A stretch of DNA of 64,000 nucleotides. It comes from CAVVXN01 sp963772585. Its GTDB lineage: Bacteria; Planctomycetota; PLA2; JAEUHO01. The stretch spans positions 682,001-746,000 of the forward strand of contig CAVYXV010000007.1 of assembly GCA_963772585.1 (NCBI GenBank), given 5' to 3'. Below, one piece after another: positions 9,705-18,151 of the stretch (within the stretch, counting starts at the first letter, position 1; each line of letters opens with the position of its first letter). The position numbers were made by a program, and so were the translations under genes. The notes under the pieces were generated by a model. It saw nothing but the letters and a program-made list of their open reading frames with translations, had not been told where the DNA came from and did no database searches.

Positions 9705-10706
9705 ATGCCGTGGCTCGAGCGCTCCTACCTCGATCTCTCCCGTCCGATCCGGACCTTCACCTTCCGCGCGGAGGCGTCCGAGGCGGGCATGAGGCTCGAC
9801 GCCCTGTTGCGCGCCCACTACCCGTGGAAGAGTCGGGCCCACTTCCAGAGGCTGCTGGACGGCCGGGACGTCCTCGTGGACGGGCGCGCGGCGAAGCCCT
9901 CCCTGCGGGTCCGGACGGGGCAGACGATCGCCGTGCGGCTGCCCGTGGACCCGTCGGTGCCCGATCGGGAGACCGCCGACGACCTCGTGTTCCTCTACGA
10001 AGACGAGCATCTGGCCGCCGTGGACAAGCCGAGCGGCCTGTGCGTGCACCCGGTGGGGAGGATCCGCCACGGGACCCTCATCAACAAGCTGCACGCGCGC
10101 TATCGATGCCCCGAGGATCCGTCCCGGGACGTCGTGCCGCGCCTCGCGCACCGCCTCGACCAGGACACGAGCGGCGTCGTGCTCTTCGTGAAGCACCGGG
10201 AGGCCGACCGTGCCGTGACGGACGCCTTCACCGCGCGGCACGTGAGGAAGACCTACCTCGCGCTCGTGGAGGGCGCGCTCGACGCGCCCCGGGGCATCGT
10301 GGACGCGCCGATCGGCCCGGATCCGAACGGCTCCACCGGACTCCACAAGACCGTCCGTTCCGACGGACAGGTGGCGCGGAGCCGTTGGCGGGTGGAGGGC
10401 GCCTTCGCCCGGCACTCGCTCGTCCGGTTGCAGCCCCTGACGGGGCGCACGCACCAGCTCCGCGTGCACATGCGCCACCTCGGACACCCCATCCTCTGCG
10501 ACCACCTCTACGGCGACCTCAGCCCCCTCTACGATCCGGATCCCCGACGGCCGACGCCGTCGCGCCCGCTCCTCGAGCGCCTGGCCCTCCACGCGTACCG
10601 GCTGGAGCTCGACCATCCCATCACGGGCGAGCGCCTGGTGCTCACGAGCCCTCTCCCCCCCGACATGGCGCACGCCGTCGAGCGCCTGGGCCGACGCCGC
10701 GCGTGA
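9705..10706 (+). CDS. RluA/RluD-family pseudouridine synthase
   Basis: A 333-residue enzyme with an N-terminal S4 RNA-binding domain (about 20-85) and a catalytic domain carrying HRLDQDTSG, where Asp152 is the expected catalytic residue. Conserved TGRTHQLRVHM and ILCDHLYG blocks follow. Family members isomerise uridines in 23S rRNA or tRNA; which site is modified cannot be told. The ATG at 9705 is preferred over one nine bases upstream because a ggggag ribosome binding site precedes it. It lies between lptG and a TrmH-like methyltransferase in a same-strand block. Confidence 0.88.
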   Translation: MPWLERSYLDLSRPIRTFTFRAEASEAGMRLDALLRAHYPWKSRAHFQRLLDGRDVLVDGRAAKPSLRVRTGQTIAVRLPVDPSVPDRETADDLVFLYEDEHLAAVDKPSGLCVHPVGRIRHGTLINKLHARYRCPEDPSRDVVPRLAHRLDQDTSGVVLFVKHREADRAVTDAFTARHVRKTYLALVEGALDAPRGIVDAPIGPDPNGSTGLHKTVRSDGQVARSRWRVEGAFARHSLVRLQPLTGRTHQLRVHMRHLGHPILCDHLYGDLSPLYDPDPRRPTPSRPLLERLALHAYRLELDHPITGERLVLTSPLPPDMAHAVERLGRRRA

Positions 10707-10714
10707 CGGCGTCC

Positions 10715-11458
10715 ATGACGAGGGCCGATCGCCTGCGTCTCCTCGCGATCGCGAGGGGGAGGGGGCCCGCGGACCTCTGCTTGCTCGAGGGGCCCAAGGC
10801 GGTCCGCGACGCGCTTCCGACGGGCGCCGTCGTCGAAGTGTGGATTCGCGAGGAGGCCGAGGACTCCCTGGGCCGGCTCGCGCGCGAACGGGGCCTGCCG
10901 GTGGGGACCGGCCGCGCGCGCGACTTCGAGCGGTTGGGGCGGACGGTCACGCCCCAGGGCGCCGTCGCCGTCATCCGCGACCCAGCGCGCCCGCTCGCCG
11001 ACCTCGCCGCCCTCCCCGGCCTCCTGCTCTGGCTCGACGGCGTGCAGGATCCGGGCAACGTCGGCGCCCTCTTCCGCTCCGCGGCCGCCTTCGGCGCCGC
11101 CGGCGTCCTCGCGGGGGCGGGAAGCGCCGCCCCGGTGGGGGCCAAGGCGCTCAGGGCCTCGGCGGGCACCGCGCTCCGCCTCCCCTTCGCGCGGGACGAC
11201 GCGGAGCGGATCGCGGCGGCCGTCGCCGGCCGTCCCGTCTGGCTCCTCGACACCGGGGGCGCGGATCTCTTCGCCGCGGGTCCCGCCCCCGAGCGCCTCG
11301 TCCTCGTCCTGGGCAGCGAGGGCCACGGCGCCGGCGCCGCGGCGCGCGCCGCGGCGGCCCGGACGGTGGCCGTCCCCATCCGCCCCGAGGTCGAGTCGCT
11401 GAACGTCGCGGTCGCCGGGAGCGTCGCCCTCGCCTGGCTGCTGCGGAGCGCCGCGTGA
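10715..11458 (+). CDS. TrmH/SpoU-family RNA 2'-O-methyltransferase
   Basis: A 247-residue SpoU-type (SPOUT) methyltransferase. It has a short N-terminal substrate-binding part with the LLEGPKAVRDAL motif and a catalytic part with LDGVQDPGNVGALFR, LVLGSEGHG and the C-terminal knot motif VESLNVAVAGSVAL. These are motifs 1-3 of the family, which methylates ribose 2'-OH in rRNA or tRNA with S-adenosylmethionine. An in-frame GTG at 10703 overlaps the preceding stop (GTGA) and is an equally possible start. The stop also overlaps the rsgA GTG. Confidence 0.85.
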   Translation: MTRADRLRLLAIARGRGPADLCLLEGPKAVRDALPTGAVVEVWIREEAEDSLGRLARERGLPVGTGRARDFERLGRTVTPQGAVAVIRDPARPLADLAALPGLLLWLDGVQDPGNVGALFRSAAAFGAAGVLAGAGSAAPVGAKALRASAGTALRLPFARDDAERIAAAVAGRPVWLLDTGGADLFAAGPAPERLVLVLGSEGHGAGAAARAAAARTVAVPIRPEVESLNVAVAGSVALAWLLRSAA

Positions 11459-12405
11459 ACGCCCCGCGCCCCGTGGAGGGAGAGCGGCTCGGCGCCCGCG
11501 TCCTGCGTCTCGACGCGCGCGGGTGCGTCGTCCGGTTGGACGAGGAACGGGACGGCCTGAAGGGCGATCGCCGAACGCTGTTCTGCGGAGTCCGCGGTCG
11601 GATCCACATGAAGGACCGCACGGGGCAGAAGTCGCCGCTCGCGGTGGGCGACGTGATCGACGTCGTGCACACGGTGGAGGACCGCGGCGTGGTCACCGGC
11701 GTCCACCCCCGCCGCAGCACCCTCTCGCGCCCGGCCGTGGGTCGCGGCCACGTCGAGCATGTGATGGTCGCGAACGTGGACCAGGTCGCCGTGGTGAGCA
11801 GCGCCGCCGCGCCGCCCTTCAACGGCGGGCTCGTGGACCGCATCCTCGCCGTGGTCGCCTTCAGCGACCTGGACGGTCTCCTCGTGGTGAACAAGATGGA
11901 CCTCGCGGAGGAGCCCCCGGCACAGCTCGCGACGTATCGGGCGTTGGGCTATCCGGTCGTCGAGACGAGCGCCTCCGAGGGCACGGGCCTCGACGACCTC
12001 CGCCGGGCTCTGGAGGGCCGGCAGAGCGTCGTCTGCGGGCACAGCGGCGTCGGGAAGTCGTCGCTGCTGAACGCGCTCCAGCCCGGCCTGGGCCTCCTGG
12101 TCGGCGACGTGAACGTCGTCACGACCCGCGGTCGGCACACGACCACCGGCGCCGCGTGGATCCCCTTCGGCGAGGACGGCGCGCTCGTGGACACCGCGGG
12201 CGTCCGCGAGTTCGGCCTCTTCGGCATCCCCCGCCGCGACCTCCCCTGGCTCTTCCGCGACCTCGCGGCCGTGGCCCCCGGGTGCCGCTATCCCGACTGC
12301 CTCCACCGCGAGGAGCCCGCCTGCGCCGTCCAACGTGCCGTCGAAGAGGGCCGCATCGCGCGCTTCCGCTACGAGTCCTACCTCCGGATCCTCGAGGATC
12401 TCTGA
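11455..12405 (+). CDS. rsgA: Ribosome small subunit-dependent GTPase A
   Basis: A 316-residue RsgA/YjeQ GTPase involved in late 30S maturation. It has an N-terminal OB-fold, then the circularly permuted G domain: NKMD (G4), GHSGVGKSS (G1, residues about 195-203), TTRGRHTT (G2) and DTAGVREFG (G3). A C-terminal zinc-binding region (C-x4-C-x-H-x5-C) closes the protein. The GTG start at 11455 overlaps the TrmH-like stop by four bases, so these RNA-modification and ribosome-assembly genes appear translationally coupled. Confidence 0.92.
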   Translation: MNAPRPVEGERLGARVLRLDARGCVVRLDEERDGLKGDRRTLFCGVRGRIHMKDRTGQKSPLAVGDVIDVVHTVEDRGVVTGVHPRRSTLSRPAVGRGHVEHVMVANVDQVAVVSSAAAPPFNGGLVDRILAVVAFSDLDGLLVVNKMDLAEEPPAQLATYRALGYPVVETSASEGTGLDDLRRALEGRQSVVCGHSGVGKSSLLNALQPGLGLLVGDVNVVTTRGRHTTTGAAWIPFGEDGALVDTAGVREFGLFGIPRRDLPWLFRDLAAVAPGCRYPDCLHREEPACAVQRAVEEGRIARFRYESYLRILEDL

Positions 12406-12949
12406 CGGGCCCGACGTACCGAGTCAGGACGAGGACCGACGCGATCTCGTCCGCGGGACGTCGGCTCGCGGTCCTGGGGCGGTCATCCCGGGGGCGGGAG
12501 GGCACTGCGGTTCCCCCGTGGCGGACCGGGCCTCCGGTTGCGTTGCCGGGGGGGGCCCTCGAAGCGGAACACGACGGTACCGACCCAGGCACAGGGTTGC
12601 CGCTGGCTCCGCTCCGCTCCGCTGCGCTTCGACGAGCGACGTCCTGAGCTGGACACGACGCCATCGCACGCGCCTCGGGCCCGGCGGGCGGGGTGGGGGG
12701 GGCGCGGGCGCGTCTCCTCCGCTAGTCTCCTGAGTCGCAACTTCGTGTGCCAGGGAAGACGCCCGTTGGCCCCCCTCCCAGGGTGTCCCTCCGCGGCGTT
12801 CGCCTCCGATCGGCGCGGTGGATGGGGAGCCGGACGCCCCATGAGGACGACGCCGCGTACGACCGTACGCACGGAGGACGAAGGGGGCCGATCGCCCCCA
12901 GGCCAGCGTGCCGCACGGCCTCATGGATAGGAACTTCCGGCACGGCACG
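12406..12949. other. Convergent intergenic region (rsgA / folC) ending in repeat A
   Basis: The first 315 bases are GC-rich with G and C runs; I see no gene and no clear terminator in them. Repeat A fills the rest up to the folC stop codon. Confidence 0.5.
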
Positions 12950-12951
12950 CT
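12723..12951 (+). repeat. Dispersed repeat A, copy 1
   Basis: A repeat of about 229 bases, found again at 16967-17203 (inverted) and 34098-34320, and partly at 61106-61187. It contains the hairpins GCGTACGACCGTACGC and a near-palindrome around gccgatcgccccc. It also holds a 29-codon open frame (12841-12930, MRTTPRTTVR...AARPHG, stop) preceded by a ggggag stretch. It ends exactly at the folC stop. Confidence 0.8.
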
Positions 12952-14287
12952 AGCCCGCGTTCCCAAGCAGCGCCCCCCGTACGAATCCCGCCATGCGCAG
13001 GCTCCCCGTCGCCAGCACGTAGCCCTCCCCCGGGACGAGCGCGCGCGCCCGCGCGAGCGCGGCCTTCCTATCGGCGATGGCCTCCACGGGGACGGACGAG
13101 AGCGCGCGGGCGGTGTCGGCGAGGACTTCGGCTTCGAGGGTGCGCGGCGTGGGAAGCGTCGTCGTGACCACGGCGACGGCTCCGTCGAGGAGGGGCGCGA
13201 GGACCCGCCTCGGATCCTTCCCCTCCAGCATGCCCACCAGGAGCACCCACGGCCGGTCGGGCCACGCCGCCTTGGCGGCGCGGGCCGTCGCCCGGGCGGA
13301 CGCCTCCGTGTGGGCGCCGTCGATCACGACGGGCGGGCGGCCGGGAAGGGTCTCGAGGATTCCCGGCAGGCGCGCCGCGCGCATCCCTTCGGCGATCGTC
13401 TCGGGCTCTACGCCGAGGCCGAGCGCGGCCCAGGCGGCCAGCGCCGCGTTCGTCGCGTGGTGCTCGCCGGCCACCGGGAGCGAGACGTCGATGGGGGTGG
13501 CGTCGATCCGGAGCGCGAGGTCGGTCCGGGGGCCCGGCCCCACGCGGGCGCCGAGCACCACGAGGTCTTCGCCCACGACGGCGAGCGGCGCGCCGCGCCG
13601 GCAGGCCTCGGCGCGGATCACGTCGAGGGCCACGCCTTCGGCGCCGGTGGCGGCGGGCACGCCGGCCTTCAGGATCCCGGCCTTCTCCCCGGCGATCGCC
13701 TCCAGCGTGTCTCCGAGGATCTGCGTGTGTTCGAGTTCGATCGTCGTGATCACGGTCCGCTCGGGCGCGCAGACGTTCGTGGCGTCGAGCCGCCCCCCGA
13801 GGCCGGTCTCGAGCACGACGGCGCGGCACCCACGCGCGGAGAAGATCAGCCAGGCGACCGCTGTCATGATCTCGAAGAAGGTGGGCGCGTCGCTCGTGCC
13901 GGAGGTCCGGACCACGTAGGGCAGGAACCGGTCCGCCGCGGCCGCCATCTCGGCGTCCGTCGCCGGGTGGCCGTCGACGACGACCCTCTCCGACAGGTCC
14001 TGGAGATGGGGCGAGGTGTAGAGGCCGACCGGACCCAGGCCCGCGCGCCCCAGCACGGACGCCAGCAGGCGGGTCGTGCTCCCCTTTCCCTTGCTCCCGG
14101 CCACGTGGACCGTTCGCGGGCCCCGCTGGGGGTCGCCGATCGCGGCCAGCATCCGCTCGACGCGATCGAGCTTGAACGGATCCACGCCGGCGAGCGGGGG
14201 CCGCTTCTCCTCGTAGTTCGTGGCGAGGACGAGCAGGGTCTCGAAATCCTGCCGGGTCCGGATCTTCGTGGGGATGGTCTGCGTCAT
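12950..14287 (-). CDS. folC: Folylpolyglutamate/dihydrofolate synthase (Mur ligase family)
   Basis: A 445-residue FolC-type ligase that adds glutamate to folates with ATP (dihydrofolate and/or folylpolyglutamate synthase). Visible are the P-loop HVAGSKGKGST near residue 60, the ETGLGGRLDATN block, an ELEHTQILGDT motif and the C-terminal Mur-ligase domain with the GAHTEAS motif. Family P-loops more often read GTNGKGS; here it is GSKGKGS. The ATG at 14287 is the first reasonable start. It is transcribed towards rsgA, with repeat A between the two stops, and diverges from the unknown gene at 14351 across 63 bases. Confidence 0.88.
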   Translation of the reverse strand: MTQTIPTKIRTRQDFETLLVLATNYEEKRPPLAGVDPFKLDRVERMLAAIGDPQRGPRTVHVAGSKGKGSTTRLLASVLGRAGLGPVGLYTSPHLQDLSERVVVDGHPATDAEMAAAADRFLPYVVRTSGTSDAPTFFEIMTAVAWLIFSARGCRAVVLETGLGGRLDATNVCAPERTVITTIELEHTQILGDTLEAIAGEKAGILKAGVPAATGAEGVALDVIRAEACRRGAPLAVVGEDLVVLGARVGPGPRTDLALRIDATPIDVSLPVAGEHHATNAALAAWAALGLGVEPETIAEGMRAARLPGILETLPGRPPVVIDGAHTEASARATARAAKAAWPDRPWVLLVGMLEGKDPRRVLAPLLDGAVAVVTTTLPTPRTLEAEVLADTARALSSVPVEAIADRKAALARARALVPGEGYVLATGSLRMAGFVRGALLGNAG

Positions 14288-14350
14288 GCGGGGGGCTGGC
14301 GTAGGATTGTCGCACGACGACCGTCCGGCCCGCCCCCCCAGGAACGTCCG

Positions 14351-15904
14351 ATGCTCGATTCCTCCTCGTCGGAGCGCGCGCCGTCCCGAACGGGCGGCAC
14401 GCAGACCCGGCTGCGCGTCTACATGGCCGCCCTGCTGGCGGTCGGCGCCATCGTCTTCATGATCGCGGTCCAGTCGCCGGAGCCGGGCGGCAAGGATCTG
14501 CCCAAGGCCCCCGAGAGTCCCGAGGCCGGCCCCGCCGCCCCCGCCGTGGACCGCGACCGGATTCCGACCGCCGACGACGACCTCGCCCACGCGGGGTGGC
14601 AACGCCAGGCGCTGGACTACCTTCTGCCGCTGTCGCAGGGGAAGCTCGGCATCGCTCCCGAGCGGGTGACCATCGCCGAGCTCGCGGCGCGGCCGTTCGA
14701 AGCGGCCCGCGGCGGCCTCTTCCGGCTGCAGGGGACGCTCGTGTCCCTGGCCGCCGAGGCCTGGAGCGGGAAGGCGACCTCGCCGGGCGAACCCGGCGAG
14801 GTGCTCTGGACACTCCTCCTCGAGGGCAAGGACGGCGGGCGGGTGCTCGTTCTCAAGCACGCCCTCCAGTCCGATCCGTTCGAGGGGCGACCCGAAGACG
14901 CCCTCGACTTCAGCACCGAGTATCTGAAGGAGGGCGATCGCCTCCTCGTCCGGGGGATCTACGCCCAGCGCCGTACCGGCACCTTCGGCGGCATCCTCGT
15001 TCGCGATCCCATCCCCGTGTTGGTGGCGCAGCCCCCGACCGAGGCGTTCCGGAAGGTCCTGCCGCCGGCCGCTCCGATCGACCACCCGGGCGAGGCGGAC
15101 TGGGACGACGTCCACGACCGCTTCCTCTCCGAGACGAAGAACATCGAGGAGCCGGCGCTCTACGAGATGATCCAGTGGGCGAGGAAGGTCGGCCACGACG
15201 AGATCCTCGCGCGCATCAAGAGCGGCCAACTCCCCGTCGAGGTGTGGGACCAGGAGCAGTTCTCTGCGTGGTCCGACGAGGTGGAGTCCGACAAGGCCGA
15301 CTCGCGGCGTCCCGTCACGGAGGGGGCACGCGGAAAGCTGTTCCGGACGCGTGGCCTCCTCGCCTACGACGTGCGGGAGGGGTGGGACGCGGTGCCGCGG
15401 AGCGGCAGCGCCTGGGGCGTCAACGAGTGGGATGTCCTCGGGATCATGAGCGACTTCTACGGGAACACCGTCTTCAAGGCGATCTCCGCGTTCCCGCTCT
15501 CCGCGTACGAGGGGGTCACCGGCGAGGACAACCAGCACGTGCGCCTCTACGGGTTCTTCCTCAAGAACCACACCTGGTACACCCAGAAGCAGCTCCGGAA
15601 GGGCGAACGCGCCGAGATCACGATGCCCCTGTTCATCGTGGTGCACGCGGAGCCCATGGAGAGCCGGCCGTCGCCCTACCGGGAGCTCATCTGGATCATC
15701 GCGGGCGCGATCGTCGTCCTGGCGATCCTCTTCTACGCGTTCCTCGTCCGGGGGGAGTCGAAGGAGGCCGCCCGGATGGAGGCCTACCGCATTTCGCTCA
15801 AGCGCCGGGTCCGCGCGGCGGAGTCGAAGCGCAGGAACTCGTCGAACGCGCTGTCCGGGGACGCAGGCGCGGCGGAGACCGAGGCAAAGGACGACGGTCC
15901 GTGA
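14351..15904 (+). CDS. Unknown membrane-anchored protein
   Basis: I do not recognise a family for this 517-residue protein. It has a short cytoplasmic N-terminus, a transmembrane segment at about residues 22-40, a Pro/Ala-rich linker, about 380 residues of mixed alpha/beta sequence probably outside the cytoplasm, and a second transmembrane helix at about 446-466. A basic, coiled C-terminal tail closes it. Two stretches (about 115-215 and 320-400) repeat a pattern of FRLQGTLVSL versus FRTRGLLAYDV followed by strands, suggesting duplicated OB- or SH3-like folds. The stop overlaps the aroB GTG by four bases, so it is coexpressed with shikimate synthesis. That may be incidental. Confidence 0.6.
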   Translation: MLDSSSSERAPSRTGGTQTRLRVYMAALLAVGAIVFMIAVQSPEPGGKDLPKAPESPEAGPAAPAVDRDRIPTADDDLAHAGWQRQALDYLLPLSQGKLGIAPERVTIAELAARPFEAARGGLFRLQGTLVSLAAEAWSGKATSPGEPGEVLWTLLLEGKDGGRVLVLKHALQSDPFEGRPEDALDFSTEYLKEGDRLLVRGIYAQRRTGTFGGILVRDPIPVLVAQPPTEAFRKVLPPAAPIDHPGEADWDDVHDRFLSETKNIEEPALYEMIQWARKVGHDEILARIKSGQLPVEVWDQEQFSAWSDEVESDKADSRRPVTEGARGKLFRTRGLLAYDVREGWDAVPRSGSAWGVNEWDVLGIMSDFYGNTVFKAISAFPLSAYEGVTGEDNQHVRLYGFFLKNHTWYTQKQLRKGERAEITMPLFIVVHAEPMESRPSPYRELIWIIAGAIVVLAILFYAFLVRGESKEAARMEAYRISLKRRVRAAESKRRNSSNALSGDAGAAETEAKDDGP

Positions 15905-16968
15905 CGGATCCCTGCCGGGAGCGCGTCGACCTGCCGGGGCGGCCGACCGACGTGTGGATCGGCGAGGGCATCCGCGAGCGCGTCTGGCCCGAGGTGCGTC
16001 GGCGCTTTCCCACCGCGCGTCGCCTGGGCGCGGTGGTGGACGCGGCCGTCGCGGCGCTGTGGCCGGAGGCGGGGGGCGGGGACGAACCCGACACCCTCTG
16101 TCTCCGGGCGCCCGCGGGGGAGGCGGCCAAGGAGCGGCACGTCCTCGAGACGCTCCAGGACGCCCTGCTGGAACTGCGGCGCGAGGAACCGGTGATCGCC
16201 GTGGGCGGGGGCGCGGTGCTCGACGTCGTCGGCTTCGCCGCCGCCACGGTCCGACGGGGACTGCCGTGGATCGCCGTCCCCACGACCGTCGCCGGCATGG
16301 CCGACGCGAGCGTGGGGGGGAAGGTGGCGATCAACCACCCCCGGGGGAAGAACCTGCTGGGCACGTTCCATCCCCCCTCGTTGGTCGTCAGCGACGTGGA
16401 CTACCTGACCACCCTCGAAGCCCGGGAGGTGCTCTCGGGCCTGGCCGAGCTCTACAAGGTGGCCCGGATCGGCGATCCCGCCCTCCTCGCGCTTCTCGGC
16501 CGGGGCCCCCCTCGATCCCCCGCGGCGTGGATGGACGCGATCCGGCGCGCCGTGGCCGTGAAGGCCCGCCTCGTCGAGCAGGACGAGCGCGATCGGGGCC
16601 CGCGGCGGCTGCTCAACTACGGCCACACCGTCGGGCACGCCCTGGAGCGGATCCTCGGTCCCGAGCGGATGCGGCACGGGGAGGCCGTGGCCGTCGGCAT
16701 GGCCGCCGCGGCCCGGCTCGCCCGCGCCCGCGGTCTCGTCGGGGACGCCTGGGTCGAGGGACAGGACGCGGACCTCCGCCGGCTGGGTCTGGATCCCGCG
16801 CGACACGAGGGCGTGGACGCCTCGGCCCTTCTCGACGTCCTGGGGCAGGACAAGAAGCGCCGGCCCGGCGTCCGGCACGTCGTCGTCCTGCCGCGCGAGT
16901 CCGGGCCTCCCGCCGTCTACGAGGACGTGGAGGACGCGGAGATCCGCGCGGCCTGGCACGCGGCCTAG
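15901..16968 (+). CDS. aroB: 3-dehydroquinate synthase
   Basis: A 355-residue AroB-type enzyme, the NAD- and metal-dependent conversion of DAHP to 3-dehydroquinate in the shikimate pathway. It shows the nucleotide-binding GGGAVLDVVGFAA motif and PTTVAGMADASVGGKVAIN. The metal ligands lie in the LAELYKVA and NYGHTVGHALE blocks and in RHGEAV. Length is normal for the family. The GTG at 15901 overlaps the previous stop (GTGA). Classic AroB has E in the LAEvIK motif, present here as LAELYK. Repeat A starts right after the stop. Confidence 0.9.
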   Translation: MTDPCRERVDLPGRPTDVWIGEGIRERVWPEVRRRFPTARRLGAVVDAAVAALWPEAGGGDEPDTLCLRAPAGEAAKERHVLETLQDALLELRREEPVIAVGGGAVLDVVGFAAATVRRGLPWIAVPTTVAGMADASVGGKVAINHPRGKNLLGTFHPPSLVVSDVDYLTTLEAREVLSGLAELYKVARIGDPALLALLGRGPPRSPAAWMDAIRRAVAVKARLVEQDERDRGPRRLLNYGHTVGHALERILGPERMRHGEAVAVGMAAAARLARARGLVGDAWVEGQDADLRRLGLDPARHEGVDASALLDVLGQDKKRRPGVRHVVVLPRESGPPAVYEDVEDAEIRAAWHAA

Positions 16969-17203
16969 TGGGCGGTGCCGGACGTTCCCATCCATGCGGC
17001 CGTGCGGCGGGCTGGCCTGGGGGCGATCGGCCCCCTTCGTCCTCCTTGCGTACGGTCGTACGCGGCGTCGTCCTCATGGGGCCTCCGCTCCCCATCCAGC
17101 GCGCCGATCGGAGGCGAACGCCTCGGGGGGACACCCTCAGGGGTCCCCACGGGCGTCTTCCCTGGCCCACGAACGTGCGACCCAGGAGACTCGCCGGCGG
17201 TGC
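16967..17203 (-). repeat. Dispersed repeat A, copy 2 (inverted)
   Basis: It matches 12723-12951 in reverse orientation over its whole length. It sits between the convergent aroB and STAS-PilZ genes, beginning at the aroB stop. In this copy the stop of the 29-codon frame (start at 17077 on the minus strand) is changed from tag to tgg, so the frame runs on. Confidence 0.8.
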
Positions 17204-17224
17204 GCCGTGGCGCGCGGGCGGGCG

Positions 17225-18013
17225 TCAGGAGGTGCTTCCGTGGGCTTTGAAGTCGGCCCGCCACTTCTCCTGATCCTGGACGAAGCGTGCGAGGGCCTGG
17301 CGGTCCTCGTCGCTGATCTCCTCCCAGATGGTGCGGACGGCCAGCGTTCGCGGCCCCTCGTCCTCCGCCTCGGAGAAGACGTCCACGCCGCTCACCTTGC
17401 CCGTCATCGTGAAGTACCGCCCCTTCTCCAGGAACGGCTGGCGGAACTTCAACTTCAGGACCGTGCCCGACGACAGATCCAGGGCGGCCGGATCGAGGCC
17501 GGACTTGGCGTCGTAGTGGAAGAGCAGCCCGTCGTTGTAGAGGCTTACGATGCGGCCGACCTTGTTCGGCGGCTGCTCGTCCCCCTCGACTTCGGCCCGG
17601 AAGATCAGCTTCACTTCGCCCTGGAGGTCCGGCTCGTTCGACTCGAGCTCCGGCTCCACGAGCGCGGGATTCGCCACGTTCTTCAGGTGGGCGATGGCGT
17701 CCTCGACGCTCGCGTAGAGGGGGAGGTAGTCCTCCACGCCATACATCTTCACGATCTTGCGGATGAACTTGCTCGGCCGCGCGAGGACCAACTCGCCGTT
17801 CTTCTCCGCGAGCGTCCGGTTGAGGTTCATGATGTAGCCGAACGCCGACGAGTTGACGAACGTGAGCAACCGGGTATCGAAGATGAACTTCCGGTCCCCG
17901 CTGCCCACCCACTGCTCCATGTGCTCCGTGAGCGTAGGCAGGTTGAAGGTATCGAGCTCCCCCGTGAAGGACAAGATCACGATGTCGTCGTAGCGCTTCT
18001 TCTCGAGCTTCAT
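17225..18013 (-). CDS. STAS-PilZ domain protein
   Basis: A 262-residue cytoplasmic protein. Residues 1-110 form a STAS domain like anti-sigma-factor antagonists, with the FIFDTRLLTFVNSSAFG stretch supplying the Ser pair usually phosphorylated by a cognate kinase. Residues about 130-255 resemble PilZ, with GRIVSLYNDGLLF and the ISDEDRQALARFVQD tail. The RxxxR arginines typical of c-di-GMP binding are not clear, so nucleotide binding is uncertain. The combination suggests a partner-switching protein that also senses or docks to a PilZ-type surface. No RsbW-like kinase or sigma factor is adjacent. Repeat A lies behind its stop. Confidence 0.75.
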   Translation of the reverse strand: MKLEKKRYDDIVILSFTGELDTFNLPTLTEHMEQWVGSGDRKFIFDTRLLTFVNSSAFGYIMNLNRTLAEKNGELVLARPSKFIRKIVKMYGVEDYLPLYASVEDAIAHLKNVANPALVEPELESNEPDLQGEVKLIFRAEVEGDEQPPNKVGRIVSLYNDGLLFHYDAKSGLDPAALDLSSGTVLKLKFRQPFLEKGRYFTMTGKVSGVDVFSEAEDEGPRTLAVRTIWEEISDEDRQALARFVQDQEKWRADFKAHGSTS

Positions 18014-18151
18014 GCCCTGTTCGCTCCCTGGGCCCCCATGGGCCCCGCGAGATCATAGCGTGGATCCCCTGCGGCTCCCGCGATTCGCCCGGCGCGGCCC
18101 CTCTCTGCCGCCGCCGGCCGAAGCCCCGCACTCGACGCCGTTCCGGGTCTC

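Noticed and set aside
12841..12930. A small gene inside repeat A as a firm CDS
   Set aside because: The frame is kept in two copies but its stop is lost in another, and the DNA itself is conserved; coding remains unproven, so it is described within the repeat.
16969..17224. Repeat A as an insertion sequence
   Set aside because: It is about 230 bases with no transposase and no recognisable flanking target duplication; at most it is a non-autonomous element.
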